Positions 14,163 to 22,886 of a stretch of 23,325 nucleotides of DNA are shown here, piece by piece. The first letter of the stretch is position 1. Each line of letters starts with the position of its first letter. The notes beneath the pieces were generated by a model, which worked only from the letters and a program-made list of their open reading frames with translations, searched no databases and was not told where the DNA came from. Origin of the DNA: Firmicutes bacterium UBA6418 (GTDB lineage: Bacteria; Bacillota; Clostridia; Peptostreptococcales; Anaerovoracaceae); assembly GCA_002439735.1 (NCBI GenBank), contig DJPG01000038.1:1-23325 (forward strand). Direction: 5' to 3'. A program made the position numbers and the translations under genes.

Positions 14163-15616
14163 TCGAATTTCAGGATGTGTCCTTTCACTATCCCGACCAT
14201 GCAGACGGCGGTCTTCAGCATATTGATCTCACGATTCCGGACGGGCAGTGTGTTCTGCTCTGCGGTCGGAGCGGCTGCGGAAAGACCACGCTGACGCGGC
14301 TCATCAACGGTCTGATCCCGCAATTCTTCGCAGGAGAAGGGAGCGGAAAGGTTTTGCTGAACGGCGAAGATCTTGCAGCTCTTCCCCTGTACCGCATTGC
14401 GGAGAAGGTCGGAAGTGTATTCCAGAATCCCCGGACCCAGTTTTTCAATGTGGATACGGACAGTGAAATTGCTTTCGGCATGGAGAATGAGGCCGTGCCG
14501 CGCGAGCAGATGGAGCAGCGTACAGCAGAAACCGCCAAAGCTCTGCATATCGAAAATCTCCTTGGCCGCAATATCTTCGCCCTTTCCGGCGGGGAAAAGC
14601 AAAAGATCGCATTTGCATCGGTCTATGCGATGGAGCCGGAGATCTATCTTTTGGATGAACCCTCCTCCAATCTGGATCGGACGGCGATCCATGACCTGCA
14701 CGAACACCTGCGCCTCATCAAGTCACGCGGAAAAACCGTCCTCATCGCGGAGCATCGGCTCTACTATCTGATGGATGTGGCGGATCGCATTATTTATCTT
14801 GAGGACGGACGCATTGCCGGGGATTGGATCCCGGAGCAGTTTCGGAAGATCCCGCCGGAAGAGCGGCAGAAACTGGGACTGCGGGCGATCAATCTGCAAG
14901 AAGAGCGCCCCGCATGCCTCGCTCCGCCCGCAGCTGCGCCGATATGGGAACTGCGGGACGTGACTTTGTCCTATCAGAAGCAACCTGTTCTGCAGGATGT
15001 TTCGCTGCAGGCAGCCCCCGGAGAGGTCATCGCCGTTGTCGGTCACAACGGCGCCGGCAAAACGACCTTTTCCCGCGCGCTCTGCGGCCTGCATCCGGAA
15101 GCAGCCGGCGTCTATCTCCTGGATGGGAAACCGCAAAAGTCCAAAGAACGCAGGAAACGTTCCTACATGGTCATGCAGGATGTGAACTATCAGCTCTTTG
15201 CCGAAAGCGTGGAAGCGGAGTGCAGCTTTGGGATCAAGCACCCGGATACTGCCCTTGCGGAAAGAACGCTGGAAGAACTGGGACTTGCACCTTTCCGGGA
15301 GCGACATCCGAACACCCTTTCCGGCGGACAGAAGCAGCGGCTTGCCGCAGCGGCTTCTATGGTCTGCGGGAAAGAACTGCTGGTATTTGACGAGCCGACC
15401 AGCGGCTTGGACTATGACAGCATGGTGCGGCTGGCTGCACTGATCCGCCGCCTTGCCGACAGCGGCAAGATCATTTTCATCGTTACCCATGACTATGAGT
15501 TCGTTTGCCGCACCTGTACAAGAGTGCTGCATTTGGACAACGGCGGGATCCGGGATGATTTATTTGTGACGGAAGAAACGCTTCCGATGATAAAGAAGCT
15601 CTTCGATGTGAGGTGA
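14159..15616 (+). CDS. ECF-type ABC ATPase with two fused nucleotide-binding domains
   Basis: The 485-residue protein contains two full ABC domains in one chain. Domain 1 has Walker A GRSGCGKTT (36-44), Q-loop Q89, signature LSGGEKQ (142-148), Walker B LLDEP (164-168) and H199. Domain 2 has GHNGAGKTT (295-303), Q340, LSGGQKQ (387-393), VFDEP (409-413) and H444. It thus replaces the usual separate EcfA1/EcfA2 pair and powers the ECF module. All catalytic residues appear intact. The ATG at 14159 has AAGGAGG upstream and overlaps the EcfT stop by 4 bases. Unlike housekeeping EcfAA'T, it is dedicated to the adjacent S component (group I-like organisation). Confidence 0.93.
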   Translation: MIEFQDVSFHYPDHADGGLQHIDLTIPDGQCVLLCGRSGCGKTTLTRLINGLIPQFFAGEGSGKVLLNGEDLAALPLYRIAEKVGSVFQNPRTQFFNVDTDSEIAFGMENEAVPREQMEQRTAETAKALHIENLLGRNIFALSGGEKQKIAFASVYAMEPEIYLLDEPSSNLDRTAIHDLHEHLRLIKSRGKTVLIAEHRLYYLMDVADRIIYLEDGRIAGDWIPEQFRKIPPEERQKLGLRAINLQEERPACLAPPAAAPIWELRDVTLSYQKQPVLQDVSLQAAPGEVIAVVGHNGAGKTTFSRALCGLHPEAAGVYLLDGKPQKSKERRKRSYMVMQDVNYQLFAESVEAECSFGIKHPDTALAERTLEELGLAPFRERHPNTLSGGQKQRLAAAASMVCGKELLVFDEPTSGLDYDSMVRLAALIRRLADSGKIIFIVTHDYEFVCRTCTRVLHLDNGGIRDDLFVTEETLPMIKKLFDVR

Positions 15617-15624
15617 AAAAAGTG
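15610..15624 (+). promoter_or_regulatory. Ribosome binding site that favours the GTG start at 15622
   Basis: GAGGTG at 15610-15615 is 6 bases before GTG 15622-15624. An earlier GTG at 15613 overlaps this site and has no ribosome binding site of its own, so it would depend on coupling to the preceding stop. Confidence 0.5.
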
Positions 15625-17391
15625 AAAGAAGTGAAAAAAGAAAAAAGCACGTTCGGCTGGGTGTTCACCTTTGCCGGACAGAAAAAAACAAAATATATCG
15701 CCAGCGTATGTTATGCCGTCATCGGCGCCGTGTTTCAGATCCTGCCGTTCTTTGTGATGGCAAGGGTGATCGGCAAACTGCTGTCCGGAGATCAGGACCT
15801 GACCGGCTATCTGATCGACTGCGCGGTCATGGCTGTGTTCTGGCTGCTGCGGGTGCTGTTTCACTCGCTGTCCACCTCGCAGTCGCATCAGGCGACCTTC
15901 GCGGTACTTTGCAATATCCGCAAACAGGGCCTCGCAAAGCTCTCCCGCATGCCGCTGGGCGATGTGCAGGCAAGAGGTTCCGGTGAACTGAAGAACATCC
16001 TCGTGGAACGCGTGGACAGCATCGAACCGACACTGGCGCATGTGATCCCCGAAATGAGCAGCAACGCGGCAGTCGCGGCCGCCACGCTCCTCTATCTGTT
16101 CGTTCTCGACTGGCGTATGGCGCTGGCTTCTCTGATCACCTTGCCTCTGGGGATGATCTTTTTCCTGCTGATGATGGCCGACTATGAAAAAAACTACGCC
16201 CGTACGGTGGCTGCTACCAAGGACCTCAACGATACCGCCGTGGAATACATCAGCGGCATCGAGGTCATCAAGGCGTTCGGCAAGGCAGACAGCAGCTATG
16301 ATAAGTTTGTAAACGCCGCGAAAGCCTGCGCGCAGAGCTATATCGACTGGATGAACAAAAGCAATTTTTACTTTACCTTCGCGATGAACATCATGCCTGC
16401 CACCCTGCTGACGGTCCTGCCGATCGGCGGACTGCTGCTGCGGGCCGGTACGCTGGCTCCGCAAAAATTCGTGCTGATCGTCATTCTCTCCACGGGACTG
16501 GTCACGCCGTTGATCGGCTGCATGAAATTTACCGATGATCTTGCCAAAGTCGGCACCATCATCGGGCAGATCACCGGCATCCTGACCGCTCCGGAACTGC
16601 CGCGTCCGCAGACCGACCTGCAGACGCCGGCGGACAGTACAGTGAAGCTGAACGATGTCCGTTTCGGCTACGGAGAAACGGAAGTCCTCCATGGTATCGA
16701 TCTGACGTTCCGCGCGGGTACAGTCAACGCGCTCGTCGGGCCGTCCGGCAGCGGCAAATCCACGATCGCCAAACTGCTTGCTTCGTTCTGGGATGTCAGC
16801 AGCGGCAGCATCACGATCGGCGGCGCGGATATCCGGGATATTTGTGCCGCGCATTACCAGAAGCTTGTCGCCTATGTATCGCAGGACAATTTCCTGTTTG
16901 ACGATACGATCCGTGAAAACATCCGCATCGGAAGGCCTGACGCGACAGACGCGGAGGTCGAACAGGCGGCAAAGGACTGCGGCTGCTATGACTTTATCAT
17001 GGGACTGGAAAACGGGTTTGACACGCCGGTCGGCAGCGGAGGCGGTCATTTATCCGGCGGAGAAAAACAGCGCGTCTCTATCGCTCGCGCGATGCTTAAA
17101 AACGCGCCCTTCGTTATTCTGGATGAAGCTACCGCCTATACCGATCCGGAAAACGAAGCAATCATTCAGGAAAGTGTTGCCAAACTTGTGCGGGGCAAGA
17201 CCTTGATCGTCATCGCCCATCGGCTTTCGACCATCGTCGATGCTGATCAGATCGCGGTGATCCATGACGGGACCGTTGCCGCGGCCGGTACACAGACGGA
17301 ACTGCTGGCGTCCTGTCCGTTATACCGCAAGCTTTGGGAAGCACATATCACGTCTCGTGATGCTATGGAAGGAGGTTCGGATCATGCTTGA
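15622..17391 (+). CDS. ABC transporter permease-ATPase, exporter fold (YbtP/IrtA-like), first half
   Basis: The 589-residue half-transporter has six membrane helices in the first ~325 residues. An ATPase domain follows, with GPSGSGKST (about 373-381), signature LSGGEKQRV (about 477-485), Walker B VILDEATAYTDPENE, and H-loop IAHRLST. The fold is the type-IV exporter one, but subgroups such as YbtPQ and IrtAB import siderophores; the Walker-B-adjacent TDPENE stretch looks like that subgroup to me. It pairs with the next gene to form a heterodimer. GTG at 15613 is an alternative start. The direction of transport is inferred from the ECF neighbours and the regulator. Confidence 0.9.
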   Translation: MKEVKKEKSTFGWVFTFAGQKKTKYIASVCYAVIGAVFQILPFFVMARVIGKLLSGDQDLTGYLIDCAVMAVFWLLRVLFHSLSTSQSHQATFAVLCNIRKQGLAKLSRMPLGDVQARGSGELKNILVERVDSIEPTLAHVIPEMSSNAAVAAATLLYLFVLDWRMALASLITLPLGMIFFLLMMADYEKNYARTVAATKDLNDTAVEYISGIEVIKAFGKADSSYDKFVNAAKACAQSYIDWMNKSNFYFTFAMNIMPATLLTVLPIGGLLLRAGTLAPQKFVLIVILSTGLVTPLIGCMKFTDDLAKVGTIIGQITGILTAPELPRPQTDLQTPADSTVKLNDVRFGYGETEVLHGIDLTFRAGTVNALVGPSGSGKSTIAKLLASFWDVSSGSITIGGADIRDICAAHYQKLVAYVSQDNFLFDDTIRENIRIGRPDATDAEVEQAAKDCGCYDFIMGLENGFDTPVGSGGGHLSGGEKQRVSIARAMLKNAPFVILDEATAYTDPENEAIIQESVAKLVRGKTLIVIAHRLSTIVDADQIAVIHDGTVAAAGTQTELLASCPLYRKLWEAHITSRDAMEGGSDHA

Positions 17392-19117
17392 GATCTTAAA
17401 AAAATTCTTTGCTTTCTGTGATCCGCGGGAGCGCAGAGAGTTTTCGGTTTCGATCGTACTCGGCGTTGCCGCGGCACTGTTTTCCGCGTTGAAGATCCCT
17501 GCCATCGGCGTGATGCTGCAGGCGCTCCTGTCCGGAAGCATCGAAACCGGAGCGATCCTGCTTTCCCTGGGGATCATGCTGGTATCTGTCATCGGCTCTT
17601 CTCTGCTCAAATATCGCGCTACGGCGCTGCAGACGGATGCCGGATACTCTACGACCGCAAGCAAGCGCGTGCAGATCGCCGAACATCTCCGCTATCTGCC
17701 GATGGGTTACTTTAACGCCAACAGTCTCGGCGCCATCACCTCTGTCACGACCAATACCATGGACAACCTTTCCGGTGTGTCTACACGTGTTGTGATGCTT
17801 GTCACAGAGGGCTTGTTCTCGACCGCGGTCATGACGCTGGCTGTCTTTTGTTTCGACTGGCGGGTCGGTCTGCTGATCGTTGCCGGACTGCTGCTGTATG
17901 CTGTCGTAAACCATGCCCTGCAGATCGCTTCCCAAAAAACAACCGCCAAAAAACTTGCCGGTGATATCGCGGTCGTGGAACGCGTTCTGGAATTCATCAA
18001 AGGCATCGCCGAAGTCAAGTCCTACAACCTTACCGGGAAGTATAACCGCAAGCTGGAAACCGCCATGGACGAAAACGCGGCTGCCAATATCGACATGGAG
18101 CTGAAGCTGCTGCCGCTGATGCTGACACAAAACGCGGTCGCCAAGCTGATCGATGTCGGCGTCGTCGTGCTGTCTCTGGTACTCTACACCGGCGGACACA
18201 TGGAACTCTTCAACTGCATCATGATGGCGATCTGCTCGTTTCTTCTCACCGAGGGACTGGAACAGGCCGGTACACAGTCCTCCCTGCTGCGGGTCGTTGA
18301 CAGCTGTATAAATCAGACCTCCGAGATCCTGCAGCTCCCGGCCATGGATATATCCGGCGCGGAACTGACGCCGGAGCGCTGTGATCTTCATGCAGAGGAC
18401 ATTTCCTTTTCCTATGAGCAAAAGCCGATCATCAACGGGATCACGCTGGACATTCCCGCAAAGTCCACGACTGCTGTCGTGGGACCGTCCGGCAGCGGAA
18501 AAACGACACTCTGCCATCTGCTGGCTCGGTTTTGGGATGTGGACGGCGGCCGGGTCCTGTTGGACGGCCGTGACGTCCGGGAATACAGCATGGACAGCCT
18601 GATGCGGAATTTCAGTTTTGTCTTCCAGGATGTTTATCTGTTCCATGATACGATCGCCGATAATATCCGCTTCGGACAGCCGGACGCACCGATGGAACAG
18701 GTCATCGCGGCGGCAAAAAAAGCGCGCTGCCATGATTTTATCCTCAAACTGCCGCAGGGCTATGACACCGTCATCGGCGAAGCAGGCGGCTCGCTTTCCG
18801 GCGGAGAACGCCAGCGGCTTTCCATCGCCCGCGCCATAATGAAAGATGCGCCGATCATCATTCTGGATGAAGCGACCGCGAACGTGGACCCAGAAAACGA
18901 GCAAGAACTGATGGCCGCGATCCGCGCATTAACGCAGGAAAAAACCGTGATCCTGATCGCTCACCGCCTGAAGACTGTTCGTCACGCCGACCAGATCCTG
19001 GTCGTGGACAAAGGCCGGATCGTCCAGCGAGGTACCCACGATACGCTGCTGGCACAGGACGGCATTTATCGTCACTTTATCACTGGCCGTACGCAGGCCG
19101 TCAGCTGGAAGCTGTAA
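17384..19117 (+). CDS. ABC transporter permease-ATPase, exporter fold (YbtQ/IrtB-like), second half
   Basis: The 577-residue half-transporter has six membrane helices (to about 305). It shows Walker A GPSGSGKTT (367-375), Q-loop FVFQD (412-416), signature LSGGERQRLS (471-480), Walker B IIILDEATANVDPENE (491-506), and H-loop IAHRLKT. All key residues are present in both partners, so both ATP sites could be active. The ATG at 17384 lies 10 bases after GGAGG and overlaps the preceding stop by 8 bases. It is the last gene of the uptake operon; hairpins follow the TAA. Substrate unknown. Confidence 0.9.
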   Translation: MLEILKKFFAFCDPRERREFSVSIVLGVAAALFSALKIPAIGVMLQALLSGSIETGAILLSLGIMLVSVIGSSLLKYRATALQTDAGYSTTASKRVQIAEHLRYLPMGYFNANSLGAITSVTTNTMDNLSGVSTRVVMLVTEGLFSTAVMTLAVFCFDWRVGLLIVAGLLLYAVVNHALQIASQKTTAKKLAGDIAVVERVLEFIKGIAEVKSYNLTGKYNRKLETAMDENAAANIDMELKLLPLMLTQNAVAKLIDVGVVVLSLVLYTGGHMELFNCIMMAICSFLLTEGLEQAGTQSSLLRVVDSCINQTSEILQLPAMDISGAELTPERCDLHAEDISFSYEQKPIINGITLDIPAKSTTAVVGPSGSGKTTLCHLLARFWDVDGGRVLLDGRDVREYSMDSLMRNFSFVFQDVYLFHDTIADNIRFGQPDAPMEQVIAAAKKARCHDFILKLPQGYDTVIGEAGGSLSGGERQRLSIARAIMKDAPIIILDEATANVDPENEQELMAAIRALTQEKTVILIAHRLKTVRHADQILVVDKGRIVQRGTHDTLLAQDGIYRHFITGRTQAVSWKL

Positions 19118-19130
19118 TTGCAAATGTTTT

Positions 19131-19180
19131 GGAATAGAAGGATGACTATTCCGAATAAACGCACTCATATTATTCGGAAT
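19131..19180. repeat. Two overlapping, mutually exclusive inverted repeats
   Basis: GGAATAG (19131-19137) pairs with CTATTCC (19146-19152). ATTCCGAATAA (19148-19158) pairs with TTATTCGGAAT (19170-19180), an 11-base stem. The two stems share 19148-19152 and cannot form together. They sit between convergent genes. Confidence 0.6.
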
Positions 19181-19188
19181 TACCTTTT

Positions 19189-19214
19189 CAGGGAAAAAAG
19201 CCCTGTACTTTTTT
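19189..19214 (+). terminator. Intrinsic terminator of the ECF/ABC operon
   Basis: CAGGG (19189-19193) and CCCTG (19201-19205) form a short stem around a 7-base loop. TAC and six T (19209-19214) follow. The stem is only 5 pairs, so strength is uncertain; the larger hairpin just upstream (19148-19180), followed by TTTT, may contribute. Confidence 0.55.
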
Positions 19215-19220
19215 CAGCAT

Positions 19221-20015
19221 CTAGCGCGTCTCCTTCGTCTCGTCTTTCTTTTGGCGGCGGAACGCAAGGACCTTGCCCGGCGTGCGCTTTTTGAGTTCGC
19301 GTTTCACATCGCGCCCGAACAGGAACAGATCCGCTTCGATCCCGTTTCCGCTGCCTAAGGAGAGCAGCACATCCGCGTGATCTTCTTCCAGTAGATCCGG
19401 GATCCAGTCTTCCAGGAATTCATCCAGCGGGATCCAATCCGGCTCGCATTCTGCCCATTCCTCGCGGCATTCTGCCGCTGCGGCGGCTTCATTGGACCAG
19501 ATCGGGATCTGATTTTTTCCCTTTAACTCCAGCATCATAAAGGCTTCGCCTTTGTGCAGGATCCAGACTTTGTTTTCGCTGATCAGATCCTGTAGGAACT
19601 TTTCATATTTTTTATCCGTTTCGGTATCGACTTCCGGTTCTTCCAACAAAACGCCCTGCAGCTTTGCTTCTGCCCGCAGGATCTCCGCCAGATCCGAAAG
19701 CTCGATGACATAGCCTCTGCCGCCGTCGGTTTCGTTCCAGCCGAGCGTTACGCCGATGTTTTCTTCTTCCAGAAACGGGATCCAGGAAAAGAGAAACTCG
19801 TTCAGAGGGATCGGTTCGGCGCTGCATTCCTGCCATTCGTCCGTGCTGTTGGCGAGCGCCTCCTGCTTAGACGGCCAAAGCGGAAGCTTGTCGCCCCAGA
19901 TGTCTTCTGTCAGGACAAATTCCTCGCCGCGGCTCAGATACCATAGCTTTCCGGTGCGGACAATCGCTTCGATCAAGGATTCAAATCCGGTTTCTTTCTT
20001 GTTTTCGTTATCCAT
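19221..20015 (-). CDS. Tandem DUF2750-like protein
   Basis: The 264-residue soluble, acidic protein contains two diverged copies of one domain. Copy 1 spans about 23-115 and copy 2 about 149-235. Both show K(L/V)W-L--GE-F, then (L/I)P(L/I)W-----A, then EW-EC, then IPL-EFL--WIP-L. This matches the DUF2750 pattern, a family of unknown biochemical function sometimes grouped with immunity or SUKH-type small proteins. A basic C-terminal tail follows (RDVKRELKKRTPGKV). It lies 14 bases after the lipoprotein gene and is probably co-transcribed. GGGAG precedes the ATG by 10 bases. Confidence 0.75.
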   Translation of the reverse strand: MDNENKKETGFESLIEAIVRTGKLWYLSRGEEFVLTEDIWGDKLPLWPSKQEALANSTDEWQECSAEPIPLNEFLFSWIPFLEEENIGVTLGWNETDGGRGYVIELSDLAEILRAEAKLQGVLLEEPEVDTETDKKYEKFLQDLISENKVWILHKGEAFMMLELKGKNQIPIWSNEAAAAAECREEWAECEPDWIPLDEFLEDWIPDLLEEDHADVLLSLGSGNGIEADLFLFGRDVKRELKKRTPGKVLAFRRQKKDETKETR

Positions 20016-20029
20016 TTCTTTTCGGCTCC

Positions 20030-20863
20030 CTATTGATAAACTCTGTCACGATCCACATAGATATAGGCGGTCATGCTGCCGTCTTCATACATCGCTCCGT
20101 CGACGCTCAGCTTCACGACTTCGGCATAACCGTCTCCCTTGATCGTCTTTTCCTCATAAAGACTGTAGGCAGATTCATTTTCCTCGACCTTGCCGAAAAC
20201 GGTCTTCATGGCTTTTTCGATCTTAGAAGCCTTGACTTTGACGCCGTAGTTGGCTTCGATTTTTTTCAATGCCGCGGCAATGCCGGAAGAAGACACCTCC
20301 GAAAAGCTTTCGGATATATAGGATGTATACTGATGATACTGGTCTTTACTGCTGCTGTGGTACATACCCGCTTCCGCCATTGCGGCATCATCGATATCTT
20401 CCAGATCCGCGCTGTTGTCCATCGCCAGCGTGTAAAGCTGCTGATCCATTTCTTCTCCGTCGTATTCATCGTATTCAGCCGATGCGACATCAAAGCTTCC
20501 GAGTGAGGATGCTTTAAGCGCCTTTTCAAACTGGTTTTCCAGTGTACTGCTCTGCGAAGAGATTTTTGCCCCGTTCAGCTTTTTTACAGAGCCTGACATC
20601 CCAAACGCGGTATCGGCGGTAAAGCCGAAATGATAGGCTTCCGTTTCGTCATCTTCGTCGGAAGCGGCGTTGTCCGCAAAGCCGTCCGGAATGATCACAT
20701 CCGGGGTTTCGTCCTGATCTTCGCTGTCTGCCGGATCCTGTTCCTGCGTAATGTCCGTCGTATCATCGCCCGTATCCGCAGGCTGACTGCCGCAGGCGAA
20801 CATACTGAAACTCATGATAAAAATCATGCACAGAACCAGAATTTTTTTGGAAAAATTATTCAT
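20030..20863 (-). CDS. Putative secreted lipoprotein of unknown function
   Basis: The start at 20863 (GAGG 9 bases upstream) gives 277 residues with a clean lipoprotein signal: basic MNNFSKK, a hydrophobic stretch, then MFAC with the lipid-modified Cys at 24. An acidic, Asp/Glu/Thr-rich low-complexity linker (about 27-72) follows, then a folded domain with alternating helix and strand character. It would be anchored on the outer face of the membrane. I do not recognise the domain. It is in the same unit as the DUF2750 gene; no strong promoter was found upstream, only a TATGAT near 20900. Confidence 0.8.
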   Translation of the reverse strand: MNNFSKKILVLCMIFIMSFSMFACGSQPADTGDDTTDITQEQDPADSEDQDETPDVIIPDGFADNAASDEDDETEAYHFGFTADTAFGMSGSVKKLNGAKISSQSSTLENQFEKALKASSLGSFDVASAEYDEYDGEEMDQQLYTLAMDNSADLEDIDDAAMAEAGMYHSSSKDQYHQYTSYISESFSEVSSSGIAAALKKIEANYGVKVKASKIEKAMKTVFGKVEENESAYSLYEEKTIKGDGYAEVVKLSVDGAMYEDGSMTAYIYVDRDRVYQ

Positions 20864-20940
20864 CTTGCTGTTCCTCACTTCTTCTTTTTTCATTATCATA
20901 CACGATCTCGGTGAAATCCTTGTGAAAATCCTGCTTCATT

Positions 20941-22101
20941 TCATGTAACCTTTTTTTTACGTTTTTGTCTACTACTAATTTGCCAGACCGCGTCGGTCAG
21001 TTTTTCTATCTGCGCGCGGGTCGTGAACGGTCCGACGCTGACGCGCACGCCGCCGAGCTCCCAGGTTCCGATGGTCTTGTGCGCCAGTCCCGCGCAATGG
21101 TAGCCGCCGCGCACGGCGATCCCATACTGCGCGTTGAGGATCGCGGTCACTTCCTCCGCTGCGATCCCTTCGATATTAAAAAGCGTGATGCCGGTCTTCT
21201 GCGCGGCGTCCGGACCGTAACGGATGACACCCGGCATGTTGTCCAGACAAGCATCCAGATAAGCGATCAGACTTTCCTCGTACTTCCCGATCACATCGAC
21301 GCCGATCTTTTCCACAAACTCCGTGCTGCACCCAAGGCCGATGATGCCCGGCGCATTGATCGTCCCCGCTTCGAAACCCTCCGGAAATTCCCGCGGCTGC
21401 AAACGGCTTTTGGACTCGGTTCCGGTTCCTCCCTCCAGCAGCGGTTCGATCCTCACGCCGGGGCGGACATAAAGACAGCCGGTTCCTAAAGGTCCGAGCA
21501 GACCTTTGTGTCCTGGGAAAGCAAGTAAGTCGATATTCTGCCGGTTCACGTTCAGTTCCATACAGCCGGCACCCTGCGCACCGTCCACCATGAATAGAAT
21601 CCCGCGCTTTTTCGCCAGACATCCGACTTCTGCCAGCGGCATCCTGCCGCCGGTCACGTTGGAGGCCGCCGTCAGGATGATCAGCTTGGTGTTCGGGCGG
21701 ATTGTTTTTTCGATGTCGGATACCGTGATCAGGCCTTGGCGATCCGCGCGGATCACCGATTGGCAGACGCCCCTTTTTTCAAGGGCTTTCAGCGGCCGCA
21801 GGACAGAATTATGCTCCATGCTGGTGGTGATCACATGATCACCCGCGGACAGAACGCCTTTGATCCCCAGATTCAAGGCTTCGGTCGTGTTCTTGGTGAA
21901 TACGATCTGCTCCGCTTTTTCGATCTGAAAAAAATGCGCGATCCTGCGTCTGGCACGGTAGACTTCTTCTCCCGTTTTCATGGACATCTGATGTCCGGAG
22001 CGGCCGGGGTTGCCGCAGTATCGGAGCATGCATTCCTCCATGGCGGCCGTCATGACGCGCGGCTTCGGATAGGATGTCGCTCCGTTATCAAGATATATCA
22101 T
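20941..22101 (-). CDS. Cysteine desulfurase family protein (aminotransferase class V)
   Basis: The 386-residue PLP enzyme opens IYLDNGATSYPKP. It shows SMEHNSVLRP (94-103), VDGAQGAG (172-179), the PLP lysine in FPGHKGLLGP (K199), GTGTESKS, and a cysteine in RGGYHCAGLAHKTIGT (C336) at the sulfur-accepting position. These features fit the NifS/SufS-like subgroup (the EF2568-type family) rather than IscS. Members take sulfur from cysteine for Fe-S clusters or thiolation; some have specialised partners. No SufU, IscU, ThiI or MnmA gene is adjacent, so its acceptor is unknown. The ATG has GAGGAA 7 bases upstream. Confidence 0.88.
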   Translation of the reverse strand: MIYLDNGATSYPKPRVMTAAMEECMLRYCGNPGRSGHQMSMKTGEEVYRARRRIAHFFQIEKAEQIVFTKNTTEALNLGIKGVLSAGDHVITTSMEHNSVLRPLKALEKRGVCQSVIRADRQGLITVSDIEKTIRPNTKLIILTAASNVTGGRMPLAEVGCLAKKRGILFMVDGAQGAGCMELNVNRQNIDLLAFPGHKGLLGPLGTGCLYVRPGVRIEPLLEGGTGTESKSRLQPREFPEGFEAGTINAPGIIGLGCSTEFVEKIGVDVIGKYEESLIAYLDACLDNMPGVIRYGPDAAQKTGITLFNIEGIAAEEVTAILNAQYGIAVRGGYHCAGLAHKTIGTWELGGVRVSVGPFTTRAQIEKLTDAVWQISSRQKRKKKVT

Positions 22102-22124
22102 AGGGTTTCCTCACTGCATTATAC

Positions 22125-22152
22125 CAAAAATAGAGGACATTGCTGCCCTCTA
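22125..22152 (-). terminator. Intrinsic terminator after the sanA-like gene
   Basis: On the minus strand, TAGAGG (22152-22147) and CCTCTA (22136-22131) pair, with one further A-T pair, around a 10-base loop. The stem is followed by five T (22129-22125). It lies 18 bases after the stop of the SanA-like gene. Confidence 0.65.
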
Positions 22153-22169
22153 TATTGTATGCGCGCTTC

Positions 22170-22886
22170 CTATTCTCCGTGACTGGAAATCCCGCTGCCG
22201 CTGATCGGAATCGCCTCACCGCCGTACTGCGCTTTTCCGTGCAGCAGCGCCTTGGCGAAATCCTTGTTCCTCGCCAGGATCTCTCTTGCTTCCCGGTAGG
22301 TCTGTCCGAAGTATTTCTGCTGTTCGGATGCGACGCCGACAGCGGAAATCCCCAGTTTTTTCGCGATATACAACGCCCGGTACTCATGGTACAGCTGGGT
22401 CACGACGATGATACGCTCTGCTTTAAAAATATCCGCGGCGCGATAAACCGAATCGTAGGTCGAAAATCCGGCATGGTCACAAAAGATATCGGCTTTCGGA
22501 ATGCCTGCGTTCATCGTATATTTAAGCATGACGTGGATCTCATTGTGATCTTCCTGCCCGTTGTCGCCGCTCAGCAAGATCTTAGGTACCACGCCCGCCC
22601 GGTACAGGGCGATCCCTGTATCCAGCCGATCCTTCAGCATCGGACTCGGCGTCTCCGCGTCTTCGATCCCGCAGCCCAGCACCAATGCGCAGTCCGCGTC
22701 AAATTCCTTGAGTTTTTGTTTGCCGAGCGTACTGATCTCATTGTCGTCCTGCATCCGATACAGGATCTCGTCTTCGGTGCTGCTCTTGACGAGGCTGTTG
22801 ATAAAAAATACCAGCATTGCGCCGATCATAGCGAGCGCAAGGACTGCGACCAGCAGGCGCAGAATGAATCGTTTGATGGCTCTCAT
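22170..22886 (-). CDS. SanA/YdcF-like membrane protein (DUF218)
   Basis: The 238-residue protein has an N-terminal membrane anchor (about 9-30). A DUF218 domain follows, with ADCALVLGCGI (strand plus glycine turn), LKDRLDTGIALYRAG, KILLSGDNGQ, and the later segment RIIVVTQLYHEYRA. This is the ElyC/SanA/YdcF family, linked to envelope permeability and vancomycin sensitivity in Escherichia coli; its enzymatic role is unresolved. The ATG overlaps the stop of the LysR gene (ATGA at 22886-22883), so the two are coupled. GGAGG sits 8 bases upstream. Confidence 0.85.
   Translation of the reverse strand: MRAIKRFILRLLVAVLALAMIGAMLVFFINSLVKSSTEDEILYRMQDDNEISTLGKQKLKEFDADCALVLGCGIEDAETPSPMLKDRLDTGIALYRAGVVPKILLSGDNGQEDHNEIHVMLKYTMNAGIPKADIFCDHAGFSTYDSVYRAADIFKAERIIVVTQLYHEYRALYIAKKLGISAVGVASEQQKYFGQTYREAREILARNKDFAKALLHGKAQYGGEAIPISGSGISSHGE

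Noticed and set aside
15493..18904. Long minus-strand open frames across the two ABC transporter genes
   Set aside because: They are shadows of high-GC coding sequence on the plus strand. Their translations are low-quality (histidine-, arginine- and glutamine-rich) and show no family motif.
22101..22126. Extended -10 (TGGTATAAT, minus strand) as promoter of the cysteine desulfurase gene
   Set aside because: A start about 7 bases downstream would fall at 22111 and remove most of the GAGG ribosome binding site at 22109-22112. The element also abuts the terminator T run, so it is probably chance.
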